Below are positions 12,001 to 23,235 of a DNA stretch of 64,000 bases, one piece after another. The stretch spans positions 124,001 through 188,000 of the forward strand of contig CBFFRP010000255.1 of assembly GCA_965644295.1 (NCBI GenBank). The letters run 5' to 3'. The DNA is from Paraphysomonas bandaiensis (lineage: Eukaryota > Chrysophyceae). Below the pieces are notes generated by a model that had not been told where the DNA came from, searched no databases, and saw only the letters and a program-made list of their open reading frames with translations. A program made the position numbers and the translations under genes. Position 1 is the first letter of the stretch. Every line of letters begins with the position of its first letter.

Positions 12001-13635
12001 AGCTCAGCCTTCAAACGCTTCACTTCTTCATCAACCGCAACTATCCCCAGGGATTGAGGATCATTGAGAGTCCCTGACACCTTGTCTTTGAGTGCTGCAA
12101 CCTGTTCTTCCAGTTCCTCCCTTATGTTCTTCTCCCTGGCAGCAGAGAGTTCTGCTGCCACTCCAGCTGCGTCCACTATCTCGGTCAGCTCTGTAATCTT
12201 GCGTGCCAATACCTCCTTTTCCTCCTGCACTGCTGACATCGCTTCCTCCAATTCATCTATGTGGTTATCTGACACCACTAGCTCGTCATTTAACTCCGAT
12301 ATTCTGAAAAATAGTACCCACAGTTCAGTCATGTATACAACAAAGCGACGATGTCGAGCGTACCGATTATTGCATGTCTCTAACTCGCTCCTAAGGGATA
12401 TATTTTGATCGTTGAGGACTTCCACCTCTCCTTGAACCCTGTTCAGCTCCATCCCAAGGGTTTCATTTTCTGTGCGTAGTACAGTGAGTTCGTGCATAAT
12501 ATCTGGAGTCTCTGTGGAAACAAGAGCTCTAAGTGTCGTGTCAACGACTCCACCCAACTCAGCTGCTCGCCTGAACATAATATCACAACATGATCTGTTC
12601 TCAACGTAGCGGAAAATACCTGTGGGCGGCAATCTTCAATGACCTGCGCTGATTAGCAAACTCCAGTCGCTGTTTCTGAAGCTCCTTGAACTCTCGGGAA
12701 CACTCTTCGTACTGCGCACTCTCTACCACGCGTACCCGACGGGTTACTCTCCCGCTACCGTCTAACAGTTGAATACGGACGTCATAGAAATCAATAGAAA
12801 GGACTTTGTACCTTTATTGTGCATGCAGTCCCATTTGAGAGTGAAACTCATGCTCTCTTTTGCCTCTAGCATACCTGTCATTGGATATACTTCCGAAGTC
12901 CTGTATCGTTTAAACGGCAGCTAGAAAAACAATAATTTAACAGTAAATGCCAAATATAACCCGGCTACTCTACCTTCTCATTCCCGCCAGCGAGTATGGA
13001 AAAGCCAACATCATTCCCATCCGAGTGGAATCTCCACAACAAGAGCTGACCGGGGGTTGCGGTCATGGTCTCTTCCTCAAGCGGCTTCACCGAGCTCGTA
13101 ACAGCAGGGGTGTTTCGCTACATGAGAGCGATAATCGTTACACACTAAGAAGTAAAACATATCAATTTACCAGAATAAAAGATATTTCGTCGAAACTTTC
13201 CGTGCTATAGGTGCTGGGACCATTGTCACTTTGCTCTCCATCAAGAAACCACATCAGCGCAGGGGATGTTACAACTGATTCAATGGAAATAATATTGCGC
13301 ATATATGTCAGTAAATCATGCTTTTTGTTTTCAATGCGCTCCGTATTATTCGGATCTATTTTAAGAGACACAGTGCCCAAGTTGGGAAACAAAGGAGCAG
13401 AATCATCCCCGCCTTCAAAAAGTGACTGTAACTTTGTTTTAGCCTCCAGTGGCAGCGAAGGGATGGATGTTTTGGGAAAATCTTTTTCCAGTTTGCAGTG
13501 AAACTCAACAAAATCGACATAATTTCTATCAACTGAAAAAGAAACCGACTCACAAGCCACTTTTATCGAGAATAGATGGTCTTCGTACTGATCACCATCC
13601 CCACTCTGACTGTGGGTGATATCTGTTATGTCCAT
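9048..13635 (-). CDS. PX-GOLD-coiled-coil protein
   Basis: Eight-exon model (transcript order): 13635-13171, 13117-12974, 12920-12812, 12761-12620, 12570-12364, 12303-11901, 11840-10362, 10310-9048; 1403 aa with all phases consistent. Residues about 10-145 are a PX domain (phosphoinositide binding) with YVDFVEFHCKLEKDFP, a Pro-rich loop and a final helix before SPALMWFLD. Residues about 155-260 fit a GOLD beta-sandwich: LLLWRFHSDGNDVGFSIL, then YPMTG.LEA and FTLKWD. The rest, beyond about residue 300, is almost continuous heptad-rich coiled coil with repeated blocks of the form ..EKDATIRDLEGTHNKLSKL. By analogy with FYCO1- and sorting nexin-type adaptors it may tether endosomal membranes. That role is inference. 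It diverges from RPL18. Confidence 0.82.
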
Positions 13636-14084
13636 ATCACGAGATAGAGAGGAGAGATAGAGATACAGGAACTAATAACTTCCCCTTAATGTCAATTAGC
13701 GAGCATATCATTCGTGATACAGTGCACTCACAGGGCCTCAATATTTTATGTATTTTTTACACAAAGAGCCTGCAAATTATTTCGTTTTTTTATACTCTTT
13801 ACATGTTTATGTAGGGAAGGAAAATTTTCAAAGCTGGAAAATTTCAGAAATGGTGTGCTGCAAACAAGATGTTTAAAAAACAAGATGGTAGATTGTAGTT
13901 TGTGGAATACAGAATACATAAAGTACATAAGGAGAGAAACAAAACTGAAAAGTGTCTGTTCAAGCTATTCATCTGATGAGTGTTTTGGTGGTGGCTCTCT
14001 ATACGAGAAGAGGTAGTCATACAGTACTAATCTTGGAATTGTTAAGGCTGCAATATATATTAATCAACATCATATAAGAGGAAG
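13636..14084. promoter_or_regulatory. Divergent gap between PX-GOLD gene and RPL18
   Basis: A 449-base divergent intergenic region. Unlike the other four divergent gaps, I see no GTATAC/TACCGG cluster. It has a purine-rich GAGATAGAGAGGAGAGATAGAG run beside the minus-strand start and an AT-rich stretch before the RPL18 ATG. An open frame at 13714-14016 has no recognisable product and is read as chance. Confidence 0.4.
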
Positions 14085-14769
14085 ATGGGGATTGATCTTA
14101 TTGCCGGTGGAAGAAGAGTTGGACACAATGTCCGTAAGGCTCCTGTGTCTCAGGATGTTTACCTTAAGTTGTTAGTGAAGCTCTACAGGTACACTAAATC
14201 GGAATTAATTTTGATAATGCGATGTAATTATATATACTAGCTTTCTTGCTAGAAGAGCCGAGTCTAAGTTCGCTGCCGTCATTGCAAAGAGATTATGCAT
14301 GTCCCGTCTGAACAAGGCTCCCATTTCTCTGTCTCGTCTGGCCCGCTACATGAAGGGCAAGGAGGGGAAAATTGCTGTCATCGTTGGCGCTGTAACCAAT
14401 GACGCAAGACTTCTTGATGTGCCCGCTCTCACTGTGTGTGCCCTTCGCTTTACTGCTGATGCTAGGTAAATATTATTTTTATTATAAGTGATTGTTTTGA
14501 TTTTGCTTCCAAACAAAAGAGCTCGCATTACCAAGGCTGGTGGTGAGTGCATTACTTTCGACCAACTTGCCCTTCGCTCTCCTAAGGGCAGCAACACTGT
14601 CCTCCTTCGTGGTGCTAAGAACGCCCGTGAGTCTGTTCGTCACTTTGGCCACAGAACCACTGTCAATAACCCTCACACTCACGATTCCGTCAAGCCTTAT
14701 GTCAGGTCCAAGGGACGCAAATTCGAGAAGGCTCGTGGTCGTAGAAAGTCCAATGGTTTCAAGGTGTAA
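14085..14769 (+). CDS. RPL18: 60S ribosomal protein L18 (eL18)
   Basis: Three exons: 14085-14188, 14241-14465, 14520-14769; 192 aa, the usual length for eL18. The N-terminus [15 protein letters not shown] and the C-terminus [20 protein letters not shown] are near-universal signatures of this family. The middle contains [20 protein letters not shown] and [20 protein letters not shown]. It is a structural protein of the large cytosolic ribosomal subunit. Introns are 52 and 54 nt. Confidence 0.98.
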
Positions 14770-15384
14770 GTTATCTCATCTACTGCTTCACCTCAGAGTG
14801 TTAGCCAGGATAGATGTAGGTATGTTTACCTTCTTGCCGCTATAATAATGAGATCCCTCTTATGTTGACAATCTGTATGTATAACTTTTGAGCAGTTGCA
14901 TTATATCGTTATATAGAGCGAGTATTATGTAGTAGTGCAATATACCAATCTTTTTTGTTTACGCAAATATGCGATATATATAGGCTTCATTAATTGTGGA
15001 CATATCACATGCTACATGCAGCATACACGCATCCATAGGCGTTTACGTTTTACAGTGTATTAGTGCACACAAAGTATATTAGGTGGACCCATGAGATGTT
15101 TAGTAAACATTACTTTAATTGCAACTTTGACACATACCAATACTAAGTACTATATACATATATATATACATTACTCTATTATGTGACGAATGTAGTATAA
15201 TGTATAAATGTATAATGGGCCCCATCAGTAAGATATAACTTAAACAAGAACGTTTTCACTCTTATAATTACTTGGACCCATCAGTGTGTTCTTTTTATGC
15301 TTCTTACGTACGGTTAGCACTAACTATTACATAATCTTTGTCACCACTTGAAAATAAAATTAAGTGCATGTAACATGTATGTAG

Positions 15385-15410
15385 TATATAATATATATAT
15401 ATATATATAT
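15385..15410. repeat. (AT)n microsatellite
   Basis: A run of about 13 AT dinucleotides in intergenic sequence. Confidence 0.85.
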
Positions 15411-15420
15411 GAAATATCAA

Positions 15421-15588
15421 AGTCTTATTATTGGCAGTTGGCGTCAAGTAGTTAGATGACGACTAGTCAAGCTAAATCGACCTCTACCTGAAACTAACTA
15501 GCACAAATTCTCATATACTACTATGTAACGTTACAGAAGCTGCTTGCGCGTCGCCGCAAGCACAAAGGTGCGACACTTCCGTTCTTGT
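15421..15588 (-). repeat. Dispersed 3'-tail repeat copy (retroelement tail)
   Basis: On the minus strand this reads GAACGGAAGTG, then GCACCTTTGTGCTTGCGGCG, ACGCGCAAGCAGC and GTTACATAGTAG, ending ACGCCAACTGCCAATAATAAGAC. It aligns along its length with the 3' end of the 12-kb retrotransposon (47064-47257), with scattered substitutions. Sequence beyond 15588 differs from the retrotransposon body. I read it as an old insertion ending in the same tail. Confidence 0.65.
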
Positions 15589-17037
15589 ATATCAGGGAGA
15601 AGCTCCAGAGCAAAAATGTGTCACGAACATCGGGGCAGGGTAGCTGAAGCGCATATCATCTGATCTGAGTCAGTACTCTTTCGAACAATCAATGCTTCTG
15701 TTTCATGTTTCCAGGTATTCGAAGGATTGGAAATCGCGTCAGCACTCGAAAGGGTACGAGTTATTTCTCTTGTAATTTCACAATCACGCAACGAACTGGT
15801 CTTGACACTTTCAACGGCTGAAGGATGGTCACACAATACACGACTCTCACATATATGCATCAGACATCCACCTATATATATCATCATCCAATATTCCCTC
15901 ATAAATTTAGAAAATTGGGCCCCAAAGTTATCACTTTTAAATACGCAAGTATATGTTGTTTGAGGTAATTGTACTGTGATATATCGAATGGTGAAGATGT
16001 ATCAGTACTTTCGGAGAGCGCCAACTCGGTGATATGAAACACACTAATGCTCAGAATACCGCTGATAGCATCACTTGTATATACTGTCTTCATCATACGA
16101 AAACAGAATTTCGCTTTGTTTCCTTGAATGTGATGAAATCGTATCAAACTTATCCTATATAACTGCAACTCAGTTGTTAAAATTCGTCATCTCTAGAGTT
16201 TTAAAGAAACTATCACTTGTGGTTAAAGGTGGTTAACACTCGCAGAAGAAACAACATCCATTCTCAAATATAGAGACTCCCAACGCGATGATTCCTCGAT
16301 TATTTGCAATACACACTGATAAGTAGAATGCCTTTGTCTTTAATCTCGAAACGATGGACGCTATCAAAACCACTTTACTCTGCCTGACGATGGGAATGAA
16401 ACTATACATCACGCACCTTCCAGTTTCCGAGCGATATTACCACATCTATTGTTCCCCCAGCCTAAAAAGAGTTGACTGGATATGTCGTTGCAGTTTATTG
16501 TAATCTGATATCATAGTATTGTACTTGATGTGTGCAAGGGTTTATAATCGATAGATAGTAGGCGATGAATGCGACAGATAGAACAAGACATCAGTTCAGT
16601 TATAGTTATCACTTCAGGACAGAAGTCACATGTGTCACAATATCATAATTGTGTTTCACTATGATGCTCGTCTGTGGAGCATAGGAACTCCTTCTGCAGT
16701 TTGAAGCACTCCATGATACTGCTCCATGATGATGCTGGAAGGGCAGTGTGCCCATCACGATCCATGAAGGATTTCATCCTGCACTGCTGGATTGTTCACA
16801 CACAAGCGACTAGAAAAAAAACAGTACACCAAGTGCACAGATATCCCGTTATACGGGTTACGGAGCATGTGGTACAGAGTACTACACACTGCTGGTCTGG
16901 CCTGGTCAGTGTGTTTGTACGATATGCGCTGATGGCTTACTGTCACTGTGCTAAATTAAATCCTGTAAATAAAGTACAATTAAATACTATCAAAGTGTGG
17001 TTTACATCCACAACACACAATGCTATAGACTGTGTAG

Positions 17038-19321
17038 ATGTATATCTATAAGAGTCATATGATGTGGGTGAGAAAAGGCTCCTTGACGAGTTCCGTCTAT
17101 GCTCTGCGAGTTACACAGAATCGCAGGATCTCTGCACTGACTCCACTCGTAAGTAAAATATCCTCTGCTATTGATGAAAAATTTGGACAAAAGAATATGT
17201 ACGCACCTAATGGGTACAATAATCCTTGGTTGATGGCCTTGCCAGCACTAGCAGCCCAAGTAACAGTTGGTTAGTAGCTGGCGCTAATATATGTCCCCTT
17301 TAACTGTCTGCGTAGGGTCGATTCTCGCCTGGCCGAATATTGCGGATGTACTGACGAAAGAAGTAGGATTTGTTACACCCCATATATCAGACTGGAGCCT
17401 TGTTGAGTGCACGTTTCCAATGTATATGGCGTTCATGTTCTATGGGTCTACCTCCGCTTTTTTTGGTCCCTGGCTTATTCAAGAAGGCCCCAAAAAAAGT
17501 CTTCTATGTTCGTCGTTGTCAATTGGAGCAGGTTTAATGCTTGGTGCAGTAGGAGTATATACTCACACACAACCATTGTTACTGATGGGCTGTGGGGTTT
17601 GTTCCGGAGCTGCAATAGGAATGGCATTCACGTCTTGCACTCAGACCCTCATGGAATTGTTCCCAAATAGAAAAGGATTCGCGTCAGGCATGTCGCTCGC
17701 TGCCTTTGGATCTGGTGCTCTTGCCTTTACCCCATTCACGCAAAAGCTCGTTAATTACTTTGCTGTCATGCCGGAGTATTTGGGTCCAGCGAAAGAGTTC
17801 ACAGTGAAGTCTGTAGATAGCAAGCTATTTGTTGACTTTAATGGGAAGACCGTAGAGGTTGTTGAAGCCCTGTCTGCAGATATTGCCAAACTTCCCTATG
17901 ACCTAGCGGAAGGGCTATATGTGGTTGGATCTGGGTCTACCGGGGCTGCGGCTGCATTGGCTGTGCTAGGTGTCTCGTACTCAGCCTTGCTCCTCGGGAC
18001 TGCTTTGACGATACGGAAGCCCTTCCCAGGTCTCTCTTCTGCGTCTAGTATTGATAAGATTACAGGGAATACAACTGTTGAGTCGGTACCTGCTGTAGAC
18101 GATAGGAATGAACTTGAGTCACGAGTACATGACGTTATCAGGTATTGCAACGACCTGTTAATTCTCCTTCTGTTTAATTGTTTTGTGACCTTAGAAACCC
18201 ACATTTTCATCTTCTTAGTACTAGTGTTGCCTGTGCAGGAGTAGGGGGTGTAGGTGTACTTATGATTGCGCCTCCTCTTCTCACCCAGGTAAGATTGTGT
18301 GTTCTTTATATATATATATATCTGTGTTGGTAATATGTGTTGTTAGCTTTCCGAAGTGACCCAAATGCCCCTTCCCGTGAGCTCACTTACGACTCTCTTT
18401 ACGTTATCTGGAATCGGTAGTACACCTAAGTAAATATGAGATATCTTATTAACATTGCTGTTCGTAAAGGTGGTGCGCTAGCATGGTCATCTCTGTCAGA
18501 CCTTGTTAATCGACGGGCTGTTCTGGCACTTGTAACTGCCGGGGCGATCCCTTTGTTTGGGTCGATACAGCCCAGCATCGATGCCATCACCAGCTCCACG
18601 CAAGAATCTTCAATGGCGTTAAACGCAATTGTAGCATCTAATTCGATTGCCATATCATTTGCTGCTGGTGTGTGTGCAATTCTTCCTGCATACAAGGCGG
18701 ATATGTTCGGTTTGAGGACCACAGGAAGGTTACAAGGCATGACAACTTTGTACGCTGTTTTGGCAGCTTTGTTTGGTACGGCGCATTATGTTTAGTTAAC
18801 AACAATATTACTTATATGTGCGTAGGTCCAGATTTGTTGGAAATGATATTGACTGCAAGTAAGAAGTCTACTGTCGACAGTATCGCCGAAAAGGTAAGGG
18901 TTTAATTCAGTGGTTACTATTTACTTACAATCGTATGTAGTTATCACCCGAGCAGTTCTTGGAAGTGTTTGGGAACACACTGGACGTTGTTAAGGAAGAA
19001 ATCGTTAAACATAAGTTTGAGCTGGAGTCAGTTGTACCTACACTGTCTGATGAGTTGTCGCATATAACGCTCCACACGTACGTATTGTCGTGATCTCTAT
19101 AGACTGTTATTTTCTAAATTAATTGCAGGTATGACACCGCCCTGTTGACACTGACAGCTGTTGCTGCCACTGGAAGTGCAACGCATGCGTTAGTGAAATC
19201 GAAAGATCTTGCAAAATTTACCGAAATAGTTAATCCCCCAGGTACTCAATACCCGAAAAAGCGGTTCATTGATCGAAGGTTAAAAAGTAATGCCAGTGGG
19301 AGGAAGCGAGTTGACTCTTAG
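17038..19321 (+). CDS. Major facilitator superfamily transporter (oxalate/formate antiporter-like)
   Basis: Eight exons: 17038-17269, 17316-18141, 18219-18288, 18347-18416, 18470-18775, 18826-18893, 18941-19077, 19129-19321; 633 aa, all phases consistent. The ATG at 17038 is the first in frame and follows an in-frame TAG. About twelve hydrophobic segments are visible. The first helix region reads NPWLMALPALAAQVTVGSIL; GPWLIQEGPKKSLL and SDLVNRRAVLAL are the two cytoplasmic MFS signature loops. A long loop around residues 240-290 and a hydrophilic C-terminal tail are present. The pattern resembles the OFA (oxalate/formate) branch of small monocarboxylate carriers. The substrate is not determinable. 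The N-terminal 40 residues are basic and Ser-rich, so an organellar presequence is possible but unproven. Confidence 0.8.
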
Positions 19322-20514
19322 GGTATAAATTAGCTTAACTTTTTTGCTATCTAAAAAGAATATATATTGTTTTTCGGTTCATCTTAATAACATTCATTTC
19401 GCCCTTACCAAATAACCGCACCTCTTCACTGGGGGTTGAGGGTGGAGCAATTAACATTAGCGTCATTATTAATAACTCTACTCTTTTGGACGTGCAAAGC
19501 TTCATAACAGACGTTTAGTAAGACAGCCCAAAACGTTTACGCTTTGTAAGATGTATACGTTGTAAAAGTAATATATTAAATAATTATAGTAGTGTTGAAC
19601 CTGTGACAAAAGTACTGCAACATTTTGATGGGATGCTACCTTACAACACTATTGCAATGTATTGCTCCTCAGCCCTAGTTTCTAGTTTATAGAGTAGAAA
19701 TAATTTAAGAAGTATCAACTACAGCTAACTCGAAATGTTGCTAAGTAGTAGCCAATTGATAGATACCAAGAATTTTTACAAGGTTGAGAATAAGCTATTT
19801 ATCATCACGTATCTCTACCGTTAATATCATCGTTTAACAAGCTCTCGTTGGTGCGAATCACTTAACGGAACACCGTCCAAATGATAGTAAAAACAGCAGA
19901 TTCTTCAGGTGCGTTAGCCACAGGCGAGAGTGTATCATCTAAGGCACTTACCCGCTCTGAAGCAACTCAATAGGTGGCTAACCCTTTATGACTAACATCC
20001 GGTACTATGATAAGATGAGATACCATAAGATATGATGAGATATGGTGTTGTGGTGATGCTCGGATTGGTATTGAATGATGATTCAATGATTGACTTTGAG
20101 GCAGGTATATAGATAGGAGATAGCTAGGACATAGCATAGGTGTACAGATACACTAGGAATCCTACTGTATGAACTACGACGTACATCCCTCTCCATAGCA
20201 GTCATCTGTACTCGATTATCATACAGAGGTACATTCGCGCAGTACAATAGACCGGTACGCCAACTTGAACATGCAGTGGATAGCATATAGCAGCAGCATG
20301 TACAGCCCACAATATCCCTCATGTACTCCTGCGGTATAGTGGTACGTCAACTGACTGCAATTATGTGGCAGAGTACCAAATACAACAGCCGACCTGAATA
20401 ACCAGCCACTACATTAACCTTGAAGTTATCAACTGAGGAGTGAGTTCCGAACAGTTGACTTGATATTTGTTAACTATTGCTCTGGCTGAGCTATAAGATT
20501 GAGATATAGCTGAT
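19322..20514. other. Gene-free region
   Basis: No gene is seen. Around 20008-20045 there is a local repeat of GATGAGATA/ATAAGATAT words with an imperfect palindrome (CCATAAGATATGATGAGATATGG). A CGGTATAGTGGTACG word near 20333 resembles the promoter words seen elsewhere and lies 180 bases upstream of the next gene. Confidence 0.45.
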
Positions 20515-20838
20515 ATGGATGAAGAGCGCAGAGACTCCAGTGATCATAAGGTTGGCTTTAAAATTGGAGATGACGTAGATAATAGGGACCATGGGTCCAA
20601 GGATGAAGATGAAATTGTAGAGAATGTGTCATCAGACAGCCCAGAGCATGAGAGTGCTTCAGGTATGACCTACCCACTCTGTATTGTTTGTAAAAGTGGG
20701 GAGGCCAAGTATCAACCGGACTCATGCAATTGTGCCTTCACGTATTGTAAAAAGTGTGCAATGAAATGCGCCACAGGTGGAAAATGTAAGGCATGCACAA
20801 CATTTTTTGGTTCGCTGAAATTGTCTGGACCAATCTAG
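20515..20838 (+). CDS. Small RING-like zinc-binding protein
   Basis: Single exon, 107 aa. The N-terminal half is acidic and Ser-rich (about residues 1-48). The C-terminal half carries a compact cysteine-rich module, residues about 53-100: C-x2-C-x10-C-x-C, then CKKCAMKC and CKAC. The spacing resembles single-domain RING/C3HC4-like modules with one CxxC pair replaced by C-x-C. It could be a small E3 ligase or adaptor, but no family is recognised. The intact ATG-to-stop frame and cysteine pattern support a real gene. Confidence 0.6.
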   Translation: MDEERRDSSDHKVGFKIGDDVDNRDHGSKDEDEIVENVSSDSPEHESASGMTYPLCIVCKSGEAKYQPDSCNCAFTYCKKCAMKCATGGKCKACTTFFGSLKLSGPI

Positions 20839-22742
20839 GCTTTTTTATATGTAAGTCTGAGTTGTGGTGAGATAAATACTGCTTGAATATGGACACTGTT
20901 GTAAGAGGTTACTGTGGTAAATTTTAAAGAGGTTTACTGCTAATGCATTAGTTTTGGTTTCTCTATATGTTTTGAACTGAGTTCTGCCATTGAAATACGT
21001 TGTCGACGTGAAACTATCGAATTGCAGTGTTAAACAATGTATTGTTACATTGTCAACCACCTCTACCACAATATATATTTGCATACTAACATTGTGATAT
21101 ATTGCTTCTGATCATAGATATAAATGAACTGTCATATATCGTAAGATACCGTAGTATACTACAAATATAATTGTAGAACACCAATCCGAAACAGCCGATT
21201 CCGTACCGAGAAACGTCCAATCACACAGTAATATAACACATACTCTGTAAGAGCATTCATCACTAACTTCAATTTAAGTCAGTACATCATATATTCGTCA
21301 CCCCTTCAATTGTCTGTCTCAAGGAAACCATCATTTTCCTCTATAATTAATAAACAGAAGCAGTGGTGCGTTTGTAGACAGCAGCATCGTACGAAAGGTT
21401 AGTAGTAAATGTCTGATCATTAGCAATAGACGTTTAAAAGTCAGAACTACTTTGCAAAACAATTTAACTAACTAGTGCATAACTCTGATATTCTACTATT
21501 TAGCGCTACGAAAGCTGCTTGTGCGTCACTCCAACAAGGTGCAACCACTTTTGCTCTCTGTAATTAAGGTGAACTAGCCCGGGCGCTTGATTTCAGCAGG
21601 CAGCCCAGTACTCCGAATGCCCTTGAGGTAGGCCCATTCCCGGGTGCCTGTTTATTTTCTTATGAGTGGACAGAACAATATCTTGTGACTATATATGCGG
21701 TTCACGTTATTTGTAGTTTCATGAAGAAATATCTCCGGTACTTATCCCCCAAAACCCCACGCATAGGTGCGAGTCCGACTTTTTTAAAGATACAAAATGA
21801 TGGAAATATACACTGTGTACTTGTGTTCATTTCTGGAACCCTCCACAGGAATAAATATTGCTTTTAACTCAATGAACAATAAACGCTTCTTCATACCACA
21901 GCCCCTACACAATAGCATTTTAGATAATTCGGTCAGTATCTGTGAAAGGTGGTTATCGTTTGAGACATAAGCACATAGCAAGCAATATTAATGTTGATAG
22001 CTGAAAGGGCGGGCGTGGATGGGCAGATGGGAGTATTTTGGTACCTGTCTCTCGAGTCCTGGTGCATTTACTATACTATAAGTGTTTACGACAGGAAGAT
22101 ACTACTCCATTGTAAATCCCACATAAAACTACGTTTCTGTAGGCTTGGTGAATCATTGCTCTGCTAGGTTCTGAAAAAATGTACATCGAATTTAGATTAC
22201 TCTAAATCCTAATAATTGTGAAACGGGTCTGTGGCTTTATTCTTTAACTTTATTGCTCAGAACATATTTCTATAAAGATTAGGAGTAGTTTTCTTCAATA
22301 AGAATGATAAAATATTACACTGACATCTCTTTAAATGTAAAAACTACCGTCATATAGCATTTGTACGCAGTGATAACATCAGTAAATTATAATTGTACCT
22401 GTGGGTGCCTGACAACTTGACAGTTTGTGTGAAACATATACGAGCTGCAGTAAGTGATTTGTGTGAATATTATTATAATATATCATATCCACTCCATTAA
22501 ACTTATTTGAGAAATATGTAGACACCCCTTCTGTAGAAACAAATAGTGGTGGTTGTACGCATTGATTGGAGTATAACGACTGGAGAGACTCCTTTGAGAA
22601 TCTAACGTAAGCCGCAAGCAAACCTTCTGCTCACTCATAGCGGAATGCTTGTGTGGTACAAGTACAAGGGACACTAATAGAAGTGTAATTTTTGTAGACA
22701 TCTTTCTAGTTTTTGAGCCCTGATGAATAAACTGGCATCTAG
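20839..22742. other. Gene-free region rich in old repeats
   Basis: AT-rich sequence without supported coding. It contains the minus-strand repeat copy 21401-21645, whose inverted partner starts at 22743. The intervening 1.1 kb shows no recognised gene or RNA. Confidence 0.5.
21401..21645 (-). repeat. Dispersed 3'-tail repeat copy with second body type
   Basis: Read on the minus strand: CCTCAAGGGCAT, then CTGGGCTGCCTGCTGAAATC, AAGCGCCCGGG, AAGTGGTTGCACCTTG, GACGCACAAGCAGC, TTTCGTAGCGCTAAATAGTAG, ending CTATTGCTAATGATCAGAC. The right (3') portion matches the retrotransposon tail. The left portion (21576-21645) instead matches the plus-strand copy starting at 22743. Confidence 0.7.
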
Positions 22743-22957
22743 TAATGGACCCACCTCAAGGGCATCTGGGACTGGGCTTCCTGACGTCAAGCATCCGGGA
22801 TGTTCACTTTAAGGATTCAAAAATCCTGAAGTCAGCAGATGTCAGGTATATCGCTATTCTGCTTGCTCACTGCGTTTGCTTTAAGTGATAGAGCTAAAGT
22901 GGTTGCACATTGATGCTCGCAGTGACGCACACATCCACACACAGCCTTCGTAGAGTT
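22743..22957 (+). repeat. Dispersed 3'-tail repeat copy, left part, split by copia insertion
   Basis: It begins GGACCCACCTCAAGGGCATC, then GGGCTTCCTGACGTCAAGC, and later AGTGGTTGCAC, GACGCAC and CCTTCGTAGAGTT. This is the same family as 21401-21645 in opposite orientation. It is interrupted at 22957 by the LTR element and resumes at 26491. Confidence 0.7.
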
Positions 22958-23208
22958 TGTTGAGATCTGAAGATTCTATATACTTGCAATTGAGTGCAGT
23001 ATTATGTGAGATGCAAGGATCGAAAGATATATATGTAATTAGTACATTATATTATGTAGTATGAAACTGAAGTAGAAGTGGATGACTATACAGGATACGA
23101 TCACTGAGTGTGTGGTTTGTACACTATAGTAGTAAATGAATGGTGTTGAACACATCGAACACAACTTAGGTTCTTTATCATGTAATGTTTATAATTTCAT
23201 CTTTATCA
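22958..23208 (+). repeat. 5' LTR (3'-truncated)
   Basis: It matches 26198-26447 base for base by eye except for one extra T at its end (CTTTATCA against CTTATCA). It is followed within about 30 bases by integrase-coding sequence, with no recognisable primer binding site or gag. Confidence 0.85.
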
Positions 23209-23235
23209 CATCTCAGTCTACCTTAATTGTGAATC

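Larger units (their letters stand above)
14770..17037. other. 2.3-kb gene-free region with repeat copy and AT microsatellite
   Basis: No coding sequence is supported. The region holds an (AT)n run (15385-15410) and a minus-strand copy of the shared 3' tail of the large retroelement (15421-15588). The word CCCGTTATACGGG occurs near 16846-16858 upstream of the transporter gene. An open frame at 16674-17051 has no family resemblance. Confidence 0.5.

Noticed and set aside
12762-12811. Coding reading FYDVRIQLLDGSG across this segment of the PX-GOLD gene
   Set aside because: It needs a frameshift. A 50-nt GT-AG intron joins HNK to DGSGRVTRR in phase, so I treat it as an intron.
16674-17051. 125-codon open frame upstream of the MFS gene
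   Set aside because: No similarity to any family I recognise; it overlaps the transporter start and probably its promoter.
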